Assembly (NCBI RefSeq): GCF_035751725.1
Contig: NZ_CP142104.1
Location: forward strand, 5,208,001 to 5,272,000
DNA: 64,000 nucleotides
Reading direction: 5' to 3'
Origin: Pseudomonas frederiksbergensis
GTDB taxonomy: Bacteria; Pseudomonadota; Gammaproteobacteria; Pseudomonadales; Pseudomonadaceae
A program made the position numbers and the translations under genes. Below the pieces are notes generated by a model. The model was not told where the DNA came from. It did no database searches and saw only the letters and a list, made by a program, of their open reading frames with translations. This document shows, piece after piece, positions 15,858 to 24,700 of this stretch; the first letter of the stretch is position 1; each line of letters opens with the position of its first letter.

Positions 15858-16520
15858 TCAAAAAGTGTTCAGGTCAGTGGTGTACAGGGAAATACCCAGC
15901 GAAGTGCTCAGGCTGACGCTGCCCTCGGCGTCTTCTTCGACGGAGAACAACAGGAACTCCCGGCGATCCGTCAGGCCGGTGTCGCGGGCGTACAGCATCG
16001 AACGATGTTCGACGTTGTAGGACTCGTCCGGATTGCTTACGCGCTCGCTCAACGCCACCAGTTCTGTCTGGCCCGCCTCGGTGCCCCATTCGCGGGTGTA
16101 CTCGACGCCGTCATGGGTGTAGGTCGGCAGGCCGATCAGGCTTTCGGGGCCGGCGAGGCGACGCAACTCCGCTTCACTGTTGATCGTGACGTAGCTGAGG
16201 TAGTTGAACAGGATCACCGACTCGACCTGCCCGGCGACGTCGCCGCTGGTGTGCACCTGCAACCAATAGTCCTCATCGTTCATGTAGCAGCGCGACAGCC
16301 AGTTCGACTGCCCGAGGTCGACGATGCCCAGGCTCCAGATCTGCTGGTTGCCCGGGATGACCACGCTGCTGTTGCCGTCGAGCAGCAACTTGAGCGTGGT
16401 GTCGAACATGACTTGCTTGCCGGAGGACAGGCCCAGCGGCCCGGTGACAGGCGCGTGGTTGCTGGCTGTCCTGTTCGCATTCGGGGCCTCGAGCCCCATC
16501 AACTGCTTAAACCACCCCAT
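15858..16520 (-). CDS. yjfK: DUF2491 protein, YjfK-like
   Basis: This 220-residue soluble protein lacks a signal peptide. Recognisable features are the N-terminus MGWFKQLMGLEAPNA, the TGPLGLSSGKQVMFD region and a long beta-rich body (RCYMNDEDYWLQVHTSGD). The family always travels with PspA-like yjfJ genes but has no known activity. The ATG at 16520 lies inside the end of the channel gene (14-base overlap) with AAGGAA seven bases upstream, so translation is coupled. A longer frame to 16577 is a shadow of the channel gene. Confidence 0.88.
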   Translation of the reverse strand: MGWFKQLMGLEAPNANRTASNHAPVTGPLGLSSGKQVMFDTTLKLLLDGNSSVVIPGNQQIWSLGIVDLGQSNWLSRCYMNDEDYWLQVHTSGDVAGQVESVILFNYLSYVTINSEAELRRLAGPESLIGLPTYTHDGVEYTREWGTEAGQTELVALSERVSNPDESYNVEHRSMLYARDTGLTDRREFLLFSVEEDAEGSVSLSTSLGISLYTTDLNTF

Positions 16521-17541
16521 GGGAAATTTCCTTGAGACGCGCCGAGGCGATGTAGAAGAGTTCGCCGCCCACCACACGGGTGGCGCCGGGCGGGTTGATC
16601 GACGGCTGGCGGGCGCCCTGGGCGCGGTAGCCGATCAGCGTGGCGTTGTGCTGTTCTTTCAAGCGGGTGTAGAGCTCGCCGAAAGTCGCTTCAAACGCCT
16701 CGGGCAATTTCATCAGGTACTGGGTGGCACCTTCGCCGACACAGAGCAACTCATTGATGACCACTGACGAGCCCGGGTCCTGGGAGGCACGCACCAGCAT
16801 CTCGATCGCCATGCTGGAGGTGCATTCCAGGCTCGGCGCATAGGCGCTGGCGAGGGCGGCCACTTCGCTGTCATTGAAATGGGCGACTACATGCCCGACA
16901 GGCTCCAGTCGATTGACCGCCAGCACGGTGGCCAGGGTCAGGTCGTCGGAATGAGTGCGCACGAGCACGCGTTCGGCACCAGGCACGCCGGCACGCTGCA
17001 GCAGCGCGACGGAGGACAAGCTGTCGCCCTTGATGTACGTGGCCTTGCCGGGCATGGGGTTTTCTTCGAGATCGCAATCGCAGATGACGATCAGGTTGTC
17101 ATTGGACGTTTCGTCCTGTAGCAGCAATTCGATGACTCGCTCGCTGGAGGCGCCCTCCCAGCCGATGAGCACCGTGTGGCCGGCCTTGCCGGTGAAATCG
17201 CCTTTGCCCTTCATGCCTTTTCTCCATACATCGATGACGCTGCTGGTGGTTTTGCCGATGACCGTCGTCAACAGGGCAATGCCCCCGAGCATGATCCAGG
17301 TCGCCACGAAAATTCGCCCGGCGGATGTCTGTGGCAACAGATCGCCATAGCCGACGGTCAGCGTGGTGGTGAGATAGAAGTAGATAAACGTGGCGGCGGT
17401 GATGAGGTGCTGCTCGCCCAGCAGCACCAGGCCGATCCAGGCGATGGACAGGTGCACGCCCAACGCAATGGCCAGCCCTGCCCAACCGAAGCGATGGAAG
17501 AAGGACGAAGCGTACGTGCGCAACAGAAGGAAAATCGACAT
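16507..17541 (-). CDS. Two-TM potassium channel-like protein with RCK (TrkA-N) domain
   Basis: This 344-residue protein has two membrane helices (about 18-41 and 75-97) around a pore loop with a textbook K+ selectivity filter T-V-G-Y-G-D at 62-67. A cytosolic Rossmann-type RCK domain starts near residue 120 (GHTVLIGWEGASSERVIELL; GDSLSSVALLQRAGV) and a C-terminal ligand domain follows. It should form a ligand-gated K+ channel. The ATG at 17541 begins just before the first helix; the open frame to 17661 lacks support. It occupies the slot between yjfJ and yjfK, where E. coli yjfIJKLMC has no gene. A REP hairpin lies in the 211-base gap upstream. Confidence 0.88.
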   Translation of the reverse strand: MSIFLLLRTYASSFFHRFGWAGLAIALGVHLSIAWIGLVLLGEQHLITAATFIYFYLTTTLTVGYGDLLPQTSAGRIFVATWIMLGGIALLTTVIGKTTSSVIDVWRKGMKGKGDFTGKAGHTVLIGWEGASSERVIELLLQDETSNDNLIVICDCDLEENPMPGKATYIKGDSLSSVALLQRAGVPGAERVLVRTHSDDLTLATVLAVNRLEPVGHVVAHFNDSEVAALASAYAPSLECTSSMAIEMLVRASQDPGSSVVINELLCVGEGATQYLMKLPEAFEATFGELYTRLKEQHNATLIGYRAQGARQPSINPPGATRVVGGELFYIASARLKEISHGVV

Positions 17542-17696
17542 TTCGTCCCTGACTCCGTGGGGCGTGGTTCCTGGCGGGATAATCGCTCTGAGTGCCTGAG
17601 CGTAGTGGCCGGACAGCATTAAACCTGTTGCGGGGCTTGGATAGAAGTACCTGCGTAACAATAAATCCGATGAGCAGGCGGGCCTGGCTCAATCCT

Positions 17697-17726
17697 TGTG
17701 GCGAGGGGATTTATCCCCTCGCCACA
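17697..17726. repeat. REP singlet hairpin in the yjf-like operon
   Basis: Perfect 14-base arms (TGTGGCGAGGGGAT / ATCCCCTCGCCACA) with a two-base loop. It lies 26 bases beyond the yjfJ stop and before the channel gene, so it may attenuate transcription or protect the yjfI-yjfJ message. The remaining gap (17542-17696) shows nothing else clear and may hold a second promoter. Confidence 0.85.
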
Positions 17727-17752
17727 GGTTTTGTGTTCGGCCTGCCTCGATT

Positions 17753-18451
17753 TTACTCAGCCGATTTTTTCTTCAGGCGTTCCAGGATCGCATTGGCGCT
17801 GCCTTCGTTCGGCGTGATGCCGGCATCGCGCAGCTTGCGCTCCAGGTCGGAGCCGGTCGAAGCCTCGGCCAGCTCGTCCTGGGCTTGCAGTTCAGCGGCA
17901 CGTTGCTGCTGCTTGGCTTGCAGGCGGTTGAGGGTCCCGACGGCGGTTTCCAGCTTGCCGTTGGCGCCGCCGCTGGCGATCGAGGCACTGACTTGGGCCT
18001 TCTGCACGCTTTCCCGGGCCTTGGCCATGTCCACCTGCTGGCGCAGGCTCTTGATGCGGCTTTCGGCCTTGGTGATGTCCTTGCGCATGTTGTCCGCGTA
18101 ACCGCCGAATTCGGTCGCGTGCTTTTGCTCGGCGTCCAGTTCGTTGGTCAGGGTCGAAATGGCTTCGGCCACTTCCAGCGCCAGGTCTTCGCGGTTGGCC
18201 TGGATCGCGGCCAGGGCCTTGGCTTCCAGGTCCTTGATCTTGGCGTTGTATTCAGCGACGCGATCGGTCGCCAGCTTGTGCTTGGCCATGATGGTGACCA
18301 GCTCGCGCTTGGCATTGGCCAGCGCGGTGTCGGCGTCGCGGATTTCCTGGTCGAGGATGCGCAGGGCCTGTTGGTCGACGATCGATTCGCCGACTTCGTT
18401 GGCACCGCCACGCAGTGCGGTGAACAACTTGCTCCAGATGGACTGAGTCAT
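17753..18451 (-). CDS. yjfJ: PspA/IM30 family protein, YjfJ-like
   Basis: This 232-residue, almost entirely helical protein has the long charged coiled coils of the PspA/Vipp1 (ESCRT-III-like) family: DQEIRDADTALANAKRELVT near residue 33, then extended Ala/Glu/Lys-rich heptads to about 200, ending ILERLKKKSAE. The N-terminus (MTQSIWSKLFTALRGGANE) matches the amphipathic membrane-binding helix. Such proteins polymerise on stressed inner membranes. No pspF or pspBC genes are nearby, so control differs from classical Psp. Starts 22 bases after yjfI. Confidence 0.92.
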   Translation of the reverse strand: MTQSIWSKLFTALRGGANEVGESIVDQQALRILDQEIRDADTALANAKRELVTIMAKHKLATDRVAEYNAKIKDLEAKALAAIQANREDLALEVAEAISTLTNELDAEQKHATEFGGYADNMRKDITKAESRIKSLRQQVDMAKARESVQKAQVSASIASGGANGKLETAVGTLNRLQAKQQQRAAELQAQDELAEASTGSDLERKLRDAGITPNEGSANAILERLKKKSAE

Positions 18452-18473
18452 TGGATGGTTCCTGTTCGGCGAA

Positions 18474-19163
18474 TTAAATGAAGAAGCGTTCGAAGGCTTC
18501 GCTGGCGCGCTGGACGTTGTCGACGAGGGTTTTGACCTCGGTGACGACGTTGGTCAGGCTGGAGTCGGAGCTCAAGGCACCGAACATGTTGTAGACGACC
18601 TGTCCGTTGGGCATGGTCTCGATGCCGATGGACGACAGCGGGAACATTTCCCGGCTGCGCAATACGGCGTCGTTGAATGCCGCGACATCGTTGATCGACT
18701 CGACGTCCACCAGCACGGTATCGACGATGATCTGGTCGCCGACCACGGCGATGTAGATTGGCAAGCCACCGAAGTCATTCATTTCCAGCTTGATGCTGGA
18801 CTCGGAGCCTTGGACGAGGGAGAGGGTGATGTCGTTCGCGACCACTTCGTCCAGGGCCTGAAGGGCGCTGTAGAGGCGATCGATGTTCCAGTTGTTACCT
18901 GCGCTCATGTAATCCTCCGACATGAATGGGCCAGCCAGAATCGGTTGGCGTAGCTGTTTCTCCATTTGCTTGAGCAGGCTTCGGTTTTCAGGAAGCACCC
19001 AAGTCTCGTGTTTCACATACCCGGCGGCACTCAGGCCCGCGCGCATCTGCTTCATGTAGAAGCTCGACGGCTTTTTCGCGGAGGGTTTGGCGCGCTCTCC
19101 CGTGCGGCTCGCTGAATCGGTCACAGACCCGTCACGCGGATCTGATGGAGAGCTGGTTGGCAT
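18474..19163 (-). CDS. yjfI: DUF2170 protein, YjfI-like
   Basis: This 229-residue protein is first in the yjf-like operon. Residues 1-35 are polar and Ser/Lys-rich. Residues 36-75 (MKQMRAGLSAAGYVKHETWV, LPENRSLLKQMEKQLRQP) look like a short DNA-binding ribbon-helix-helix or wing element, an inference from pattern. Residues 90-229 are the DUF2170 body (LDEVVANDITLSLVQGSESS ... SIGIETMPNGQVVYNMFGAL). DUF2170 proteins accompany PspA-like YjfJ. If the N-terminal part binds DNA, it is the obvious candidate to bind the two palindromes just upstream. Confidence 0.87.
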   Translation of the reverse strand: MPTSSPSDPRDGSVTDSASRTGERAKPSAKKPSSFYMKQMRAGLSAAGYVKHETWVLPENRSLLKQMEKQLRQPILAGPFMSEDYMSAGNNWNIDRLYSALQALDEVVANDITLSLVQGSESSIKLEMNDFGGLPIYIAVVGDQIIVDTVLVDVESINDVAAFNDAVLRSREMFPLSSIGIETMPNGQVVYNMFGALSSDSSLTNVVTEVKTLVDNVQRASEAFERFFI

Positions 19164-19186
19164 GGTACGGACCCCACTGTGAAAAA

Positions 19187-19244
19187 CTCACGCGTGAGAA
19201 ACACTACAGGCAACTTCACGACCTCACAATAGCTCACGCGTGAG
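19187..19244 (-). promoter_or_regulatory. Twin CTCACGCGTGAG palindromes upstream of yjfI
   Basis: The perfect 12-base palindrome CTCACGCGTGAG occurs at 19187-19198 and again at 19233-19244, centres 46 bases apart, 24 and 70 bases before the yjfI start. Between them, on the minus strand, TTGTGA and TAGTGT spaced by 17 bases form a plausible weak promoter, so the copies would flank it. Two identical copies suggest an operator for a dimeric regulator that is not identified. Confidence 0.75.
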
Positions 19245-19277
19245 ATTTTTCTTGTCACAAATGCTGATCCCACAGGT

Positions 19278-20120
19278 CTACGGATAGCTGAAACTCTTGA
19301 CCAACGTCAGCTCGCCCACCGCCCGCATCGGCACCACGAAGGTTTCCATCTTCTCGCTGGGCGTGCCCTCTTCGGTGATGACGGTGACTTTCGCCGTGGT
19401 CAGGGCTTGTTGCGCCAGCCCCACTGTTCCGCCCTCTTCGCCGTCTTCTTCACTGCCGTACCCGCCGCCGTAGTAGTTCACATACACCAGGTACTGCCCT
19501 TTGATCGGTGCCGGCATGGCAACGATTTCCGGGCCGTAGCCGGTGGTGACGTCGACATCCAGGGCGGCGCCGTTGGCGATGGCGCGGTCGCCGTACCAGA
19601 CGTGCCCGCCATCGGGCGTGACCAGATGCAGATCCAGGTCGGTGCCGTCGCTGTCCCAGGTCAGCAACACCCGCAACTTGGCCGGGGTGGCGCCGCCGCT
19701 GGTGTTGAGAAATTGCGTGCGGTGGCGCTGCTGGCCATCGGCGCTGCGCACCTCAACGCTGTTGCTGCCATTGGGAAACGAGAATGGCCGGTCGAAGCGC
19801 CCTTCCTCGTCGAGCTTCAATGGCAAGCTCACGCCGTTGACGATGAGTTGGCCCGGCTCATTGCTCTTCGGCGTGCCTTTGATCTGGCCGGTGATGCGGG
19901 CGGTATTGGCCTGGCCCTGGGGCGTGTTGACCGACGAGGCCGGGTAGTTGACGGTCTGGCTGAAGCGTTCGCCCTCGCCCCCCGGCGCGCCGCTGCGCCA
20001 GCCGCCGACAGGGGTTTCCAGCTTGAGAGTATCGAGCTTGTCGGGGTCGGCGGCCATGGCCGGTGGCAACGCGGTCAGGGCGCATAGCAACAGCAAGACC
20101 TGTGGATAACGGAGTGTCAT
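19278..20120 (-). CDS. magF: DUF2135 secreted protein, MagF/YfaP-like
   Basis: This 280-residue periplasmic protein has signal peptide VLLLLCALTALPPAMA with cleavage near residue 23. The C-terminal DUF2135 domain contains LLTWDSDGTDLDLHLVTPDG (residues about 151-170), an acidic loop that may bind a divalent cation, then GQYLVYVNYYGGGYG. It is the last gene of the mag operon, three bases after magE. In P. aeruginosa MagF is reported among partners of the macroglobulin MagD. It is paralogous to MagA at the other end of the operon. Confidence 0.88.
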   Translation of the reverse strand: MTLRYPQVLLLLCALTALPPAMAADPDKLDTLKLETPVGGWRSGAPGGEGERFSQTVNYPASSVNTPQGQANTARITGQIKGTPKSNEPGQLIVNGVSLPLKLDEEGRFDRPFSFPNGSNSVEVRSADGQQRHRTQFLNTSGGATPAKLRVLLTWDSDGTDLDLHLVTPDGGHVWYGDRAIANGAALDVDVTTGYGPEIVAMPAPIKGQYLVYVNYYGGGYGSEEDGEEGGTVGLAQQALTTAKVTVITEEGTPSEKMETFVVPMRAVGELTLVKSFSYP

Positions 20121-20123
20121 GGT

Positions 20124-21743
20124 CTATTCCAGCAAGAGGTGACGGGCGAGCCCTTCGATGTAGTTTTCGTCCTGGCCATTGGGGTGAGCTTCAAAGGCCA
20201 GGTGCAGATATTCATGGGTCAGGTCGAGGCGGTCTTGCAGCGACAGCACGCCGCGCACGTAGATGCGTTGGCGCTCGCGGTCGACATACGGCCGGCCGAA
20301 GGCGACGCGGCACACCGCGAAGGCACTGATTTCGATGTAGCCCACTTCGCTTTCCAGGCGTTGGCGCCAGCCACGTCGCTGCTTCAACAGCCAATCCTGC
20401 GCGGCGGGCAATGCTTCGCAGGAAGCCACGGGGTTGTCCCAACGACTGAGGCTGGCGCGCGGGTACGCATGCAGCAGGATCGCGTCGTAGCGTTGGCCGC
20501 TCTTGGCCTGCTCGACAGCCTGGGCCCAGGACAATTTGTCCGGACCGGGTTGATCGGAGTGGTAGGTGACATCGGTGCCAGCCAGGACCAGGTCGCTGGT
20601 CCACGCCGCGATGGCACGGTTTTCAGGCGCCGCCGGACGTGGCGCGACGCGTTGGCGATGACTGCTGTCGTCTATGCTCAGGCAATCGCCATTGCGCTGG
20701 GCGTTCTGCAGCAGGTAGGTGCGAATTGCCACCGCCAATGCCTTGGCCGCTTCGGCGGGTTCGGCCTTGGCTTCGCGCTGCAACACCCGGGCAACGTATT
20801 CCTCCCGGTCCAGTCGCGCCACCAGCTTGCCGGGCAACAGGAACAGTTCGCCGTCGCTGTGGATGTCCAGTTGGTTGCCGTTGGTGAATTCGACGCGGTA
20901 GTCCCCGCGCAGTTGACCCGGCGTGGCTGGGCGCTCGCCGGCCATCACTCGCTGCAACGGATAGCGGGCAAACAGGTCGACTTCCACGCAGCGCCCGGTT
21001 TCCGCCGGCCAGCGGGACGGCAGCGCCGTGGCCAGGCCATCGCCGTATTTCTTCAGGACCTGCTGGCTGGTGCCGCGCCCACCGGCCCACACCGGCGTAC
21101 CATCGACCAACCAACCGGCAAAACCGCCCTGGCGCGACAAAGGTCCCTGATCACCCAGCCAGCTCCAGGTCTTGACCCGCAGGCGACTGCCCAACTGGCC
21201 GACCAAGCGGCCATCCGCCGCGCCAAGCACCACATCGAGCAGAACCCGTCGGGCCTGCTCCTGGGCCGGCAGCGTCGCCAACGCCTTGAGCAGCTCGGCC
21301 ACCGGCACCTGCGTTTGCGGCTGCAAGGCCGGCAGGTCCGACAGCCATTTCGGCGCCTGACGCGCCTGCCAGTAATCCCGCCAGTTCGAGGCCGACAGCC
21401 CGAGCCGCTGCGGTTCGAAATACAGACCGCAGGACTTCACCAATGCCTGGTCGCGGCCAATGCTCTGCCCGGCGTTGCAGCAATAGACTTCTTCTTTCGA
21501 CTCGCCGCGACATTCATAGACAGGTTCACGAGCATTGGTGTCCACCAGCCAGGCGTAGACAAACAGCTTCCACAGGCTGCCCAACGGTGCCTGCAAGGAA
21601 TCGGGCAACGGCTGGCGATCCAGTACCTGGGTCTGGCTCACGCGCACCAGTTGACCGTCGAAAGCCAGGCGCAATGGCTCCTCCTGCGCTGTCGCCAGCG
21701 CAGGAATCAAGCACAACAACCACCAGCCCCAAGGCCTGCGCAT
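20124..21743 (-). CDS. magE: DUF2300 secreted protein, MagE/YfaQ-like, possible multi-domain wall enzyme
   Basis: This 539-residue protein has signal peptide WWLLCLIPALATA (residues 7-19). Three regions resemble enzyme modules. Residues 56-59 S-L-W-K, then V-K-S-C-G (102-106) and V-K-T-W (190-193) mimic the SxxK, SxN and KTG boxes of penicillin-recognising proteins. Residues 320-345 (VLQREAKAEPAEAAKALAVA, then RTYLL) match the SpoIID/LytB core including E324. H510-E-Y-L-H514 with E530 is an HExxH zinc-peptidase-like motif. Whether any is active is unknown. DUF2300 itself has no assigned function; location in the mag operon suggests periplasmic peptidoglycan work. Confidence 0.85.
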   Translation of the reverse strand: MRRPWGWWLLCLIPALATAQEEPLRLAFDGQLVRVSQTQVLDRQPLPDSLQAPLGSLWKLFVYAWLVDTNAREPVYECRGESKEEVYCCNAGQSIGRDQALVKSCGLYFEPQRLGLSASNWRDYWQARQAPKWLSDLPALQPQTQVPVAELLKALATLPAQEQARRVLLDVVLGAADGRLVGQLGSRLRVKTWSWLGDQGPLSRQGGFAGWLVDGTPVWAGGRGTSQQVLKKYGDGLATALPSRWPAETGRCVEVDLFARYPLQRVMAGERPATPGQLRGDYRVEFTNGNQLDIHSDGELFLLPGKLVARLDREEYVARVLQREAKAEPAEAAKALAVAIRTYLLQNAQRNGDCLSIDDSSHRQRVAPRPAAPENRAIAAWTSDLVLAGTDVTYHSDQPGPDKLSWAQAVEQAKSGQRYDAILLHAYPRASLSRWDNPVASCEALPAAQDWLLKQRRGWRQRLESEVGYIEISAFAVCRVAFGRPYVDRERQRIYVRGVLSLQDRLDLTHEYLHLAFEAHPNGQDENYIEGLARHLLLE

Positions 21744-21744
21744 G

Positions 21745-24700
21745 TCAGTTGACCGTCACCTGACCCAGCGCCGGTTTCTGTTCGCGCGCCTGGTTCTGTG
21801 GCGCGTAGACCTGAGTGAAACGCACCGGCGGCAAGGTGAACTGCCCCTTCTGGGAGAAGCGCACCAAGTGCCGCAGGCGCAGCTCGCCACTGAGGGCGTC
21901 CACGGGCACTGCGTAAGCCATCTGGCCCGGCTCGAAGCGCGCCTTTTCCAGAGACGTCGGCTCGCTGTCGGCCTTGCCCATCAATTGGATGCCCCACGTG
22001 GTGCGCTCCACATCGGCGCCCGGCGGCAACGGTACTTCGAGCATGCCGTAGCGCAGCGGCGTCGCGGCCTTGCTGTTGATGATCACCTCATCCAGGTAGA
22101 GAGCGTCGCTGGACAACGGCTTGTTGCCCACGGCTTCGAGCTTGAAGGTGAAGGCCTCGTCGCCCGGTACCAGGCGCGACAAGCGACGGGTAATGGACAC
22201 GGCCATCGGCGCCGCGGGTGCTTGCTGGCTCTGGAAGCTCAGTGCCGCTTGCAACGGACGCTCTTGGGCGCCGGTCAGGGTCAGCTGCGTTGGAAGCTGC
22301 GCGCCCTGCCATTGCCAGTAGGTTTCACCGGTCGCACCTTGCTTGGCGGCCCAGCCTTCGCCCGGCGCCAGGGCCACGGCCGGCGCGGCCTGTTCGATGC
22401 TGCGTTGCAACCATGTCAGGGCCAGGGCGCGCTCCAAGGTGGACTGTTGCGGCAGCACACGTTCCAACAGAGCCGTGGCGCGGGCCTGATCGAAGCCCTG
22501 AAGCGACAGCAGCAAAGCCTCGACGAACGGCTGCGAGCTCAGCTCCAGTTGCTGTTGCGCGGCGTCGGCCTGGCGGCTGAAGGCCGTGGGCAACGGCACC
22601 TTCGCCTGCTTGGCGAGGGACGCCGTCAGCACGCGGGCGCTGGCCAGGCCAAGGGCCGAATCCGGCGCGTACATGACCAGGCTGTCTTCACCGCTGTCCA
22701 GCACGCTTTCGGTGCTGTCTTCACTGGCTTTCGCCAGATCATCCATCAGCCCGCCGAGCAAGGTATTGACCGGCAACTGCATCTGCTTGGCGAACGACAG
22801 GATCAACGCTCGCTGCAGCAGCGGCGTATCACCGGCCTGCTTGGCGTAGACCTCCAACACCCGCTGCCAATGTTCCGGCGGCAGGTTCAGGTCCAGGGCC
22901 TTGCTGGCGTGCCAGTCGGCGTAATAGGCGTAGGCGGTGAGGAACGCGTCAGGCTCACCGTCCTGGCCCCACCAGGTGAAACTCGCCGAAGGCCCGGCCA
23001 TTTGAACCAGGCGCAAGCGGCTGTTTTGCATGATCAACCGCAAGCGATCGCGGATCTGCGGGTTCGACGCCAGGGTCGGATACGCGATGCTCAACGGCAG
23101 CAAGCGGCTGGCGGTCTGCTCGACGCCGCCATAGGGATAGCTCAGCAACTCATCCAGGGCCGAACGGAACAGCGCTTGCGGGCTGTCATCCAGGCGCAGG
23201 CGGATATCGCTGGCGTCCGCCGGCAGGTTCAGCGGCGTGTCGCCGCTGACCACGTCGAGGCGCTGGCTCTGGGTGACTTGCCAACCGTTGCCGCTGGCAT
23301 TGAGGTGCAGGGCCAGGCTGTCCTGGGTTTCACCGTTCAGTTGCAATTGGACGCTCAAGTCGCCGCTGCTCAGTTCCAGCGCCGGCAACGCCACGTAGTT
23401 GATGCCATTTTTCAACTCCGCCACCACACGCTGTTCAGCGCCGGCGTAGCGGATCAGCAACTCGGCTTTCAACGGCTTCTCGGATTGGCTGAAAGCGAAC
23501 AGGCCCAGTTGCGGCTTGTCGCCCATGCGGAAGCGAGTCGGGCCGCTCCACTTCAGGTACAGCGGTTTCTCCGAGGCGATGAATTGCTTCTTCTGGCCCA
23601 CTTGGCCGTCGTCCGCAATCGCTTTCGCGGTGATGCGCCAGCGTGTCAGCGAGTCCGGCATCTTGAAGGTAAAGCGCGCCTTGCCGCTGGCGTCGGTCAC
23701 CAGCTCCGGCTGCCAGGCGGCCGTGTCGACGTCTTCACGACGCGGCCGCTCCAGCACCTTCACCCCGCGCTCGCTGCGGTTGGCCTTGCCCGGTGCGCCG
23801 GGGCTGCCCGGCAACGCCACGTCGTAGCTGATGAACGACAGGCTGGCGCTGGTGCGCACGTTGTTACGGCGCGGGTGGTAGAAGAACTGATCGATGGTCG
23901 GCGCGACTTCCGGTTGCAGCGCGTAGACCATTTCATCGACGACGCTGACCGTCAGGTGCGCCGGGATCGCCTTGCCGGAGAACTGGGTACTCAGGTCGAC
24001 GGTCACCGTGTCGCCAGGACGATAGGTGGCTTTGTCGGTGGTGATCGCTACGTCGATCTGCGGCGCAACGACCTTGATGCCGGCGTTCTGGAAGCTGTAT
24101 TGGCCGCCCTTGGTGTACAGCACGGAGAAGGTCAGGTTCGGCGCGAAGTTATCCTTCACGGCGATGCGTGCGCGGTACTGGGTATCGCTGAGCTTCTCCA
24201 TTTTCAGCCAGTCAGCGCCTTTGGAGAGCATCGCCGTGGCCTCGACCTTGTCCCGCTCCAGGGACAACAGTGCATCGTTGACCGGTTCCGGGAAGGTGAT
24301 CAATGCCAAGGCTTCGTCACCGGTCTTGTATTCGGTTTTATCGAGGACGATTTCGACCGTGCCCGGAACAGCCTTGATGCCTTCGCCCGTCACTGCGTGG
24401 CTCGCCGCGCCGATGACCCGGCCATGATCGTCCTTGAGCGTCAGGTTGTAGGTGCCGGGACGGTCGAAGGTCAGGCTGAAGCCATTGTCCTTGGCGGCGA
24501 GCTTGCCTTCGCCGGTGGTCTGATCTTCCAGGCGCACCCAGGCATAGCTGCCCGGCGTCACGGCTTTGCTTTGTTCGTTGCCGCCTTCGTTGGCGTAGCT
24601 GAACGCGACTTTCTCACCCGCTGCGCTGAAACGTCGAGGTGCGCCCAGGCGGAAATTCGCCGCGCCGCGGTCGATGAGGATTTCCTTGGTGGTCTTGACC

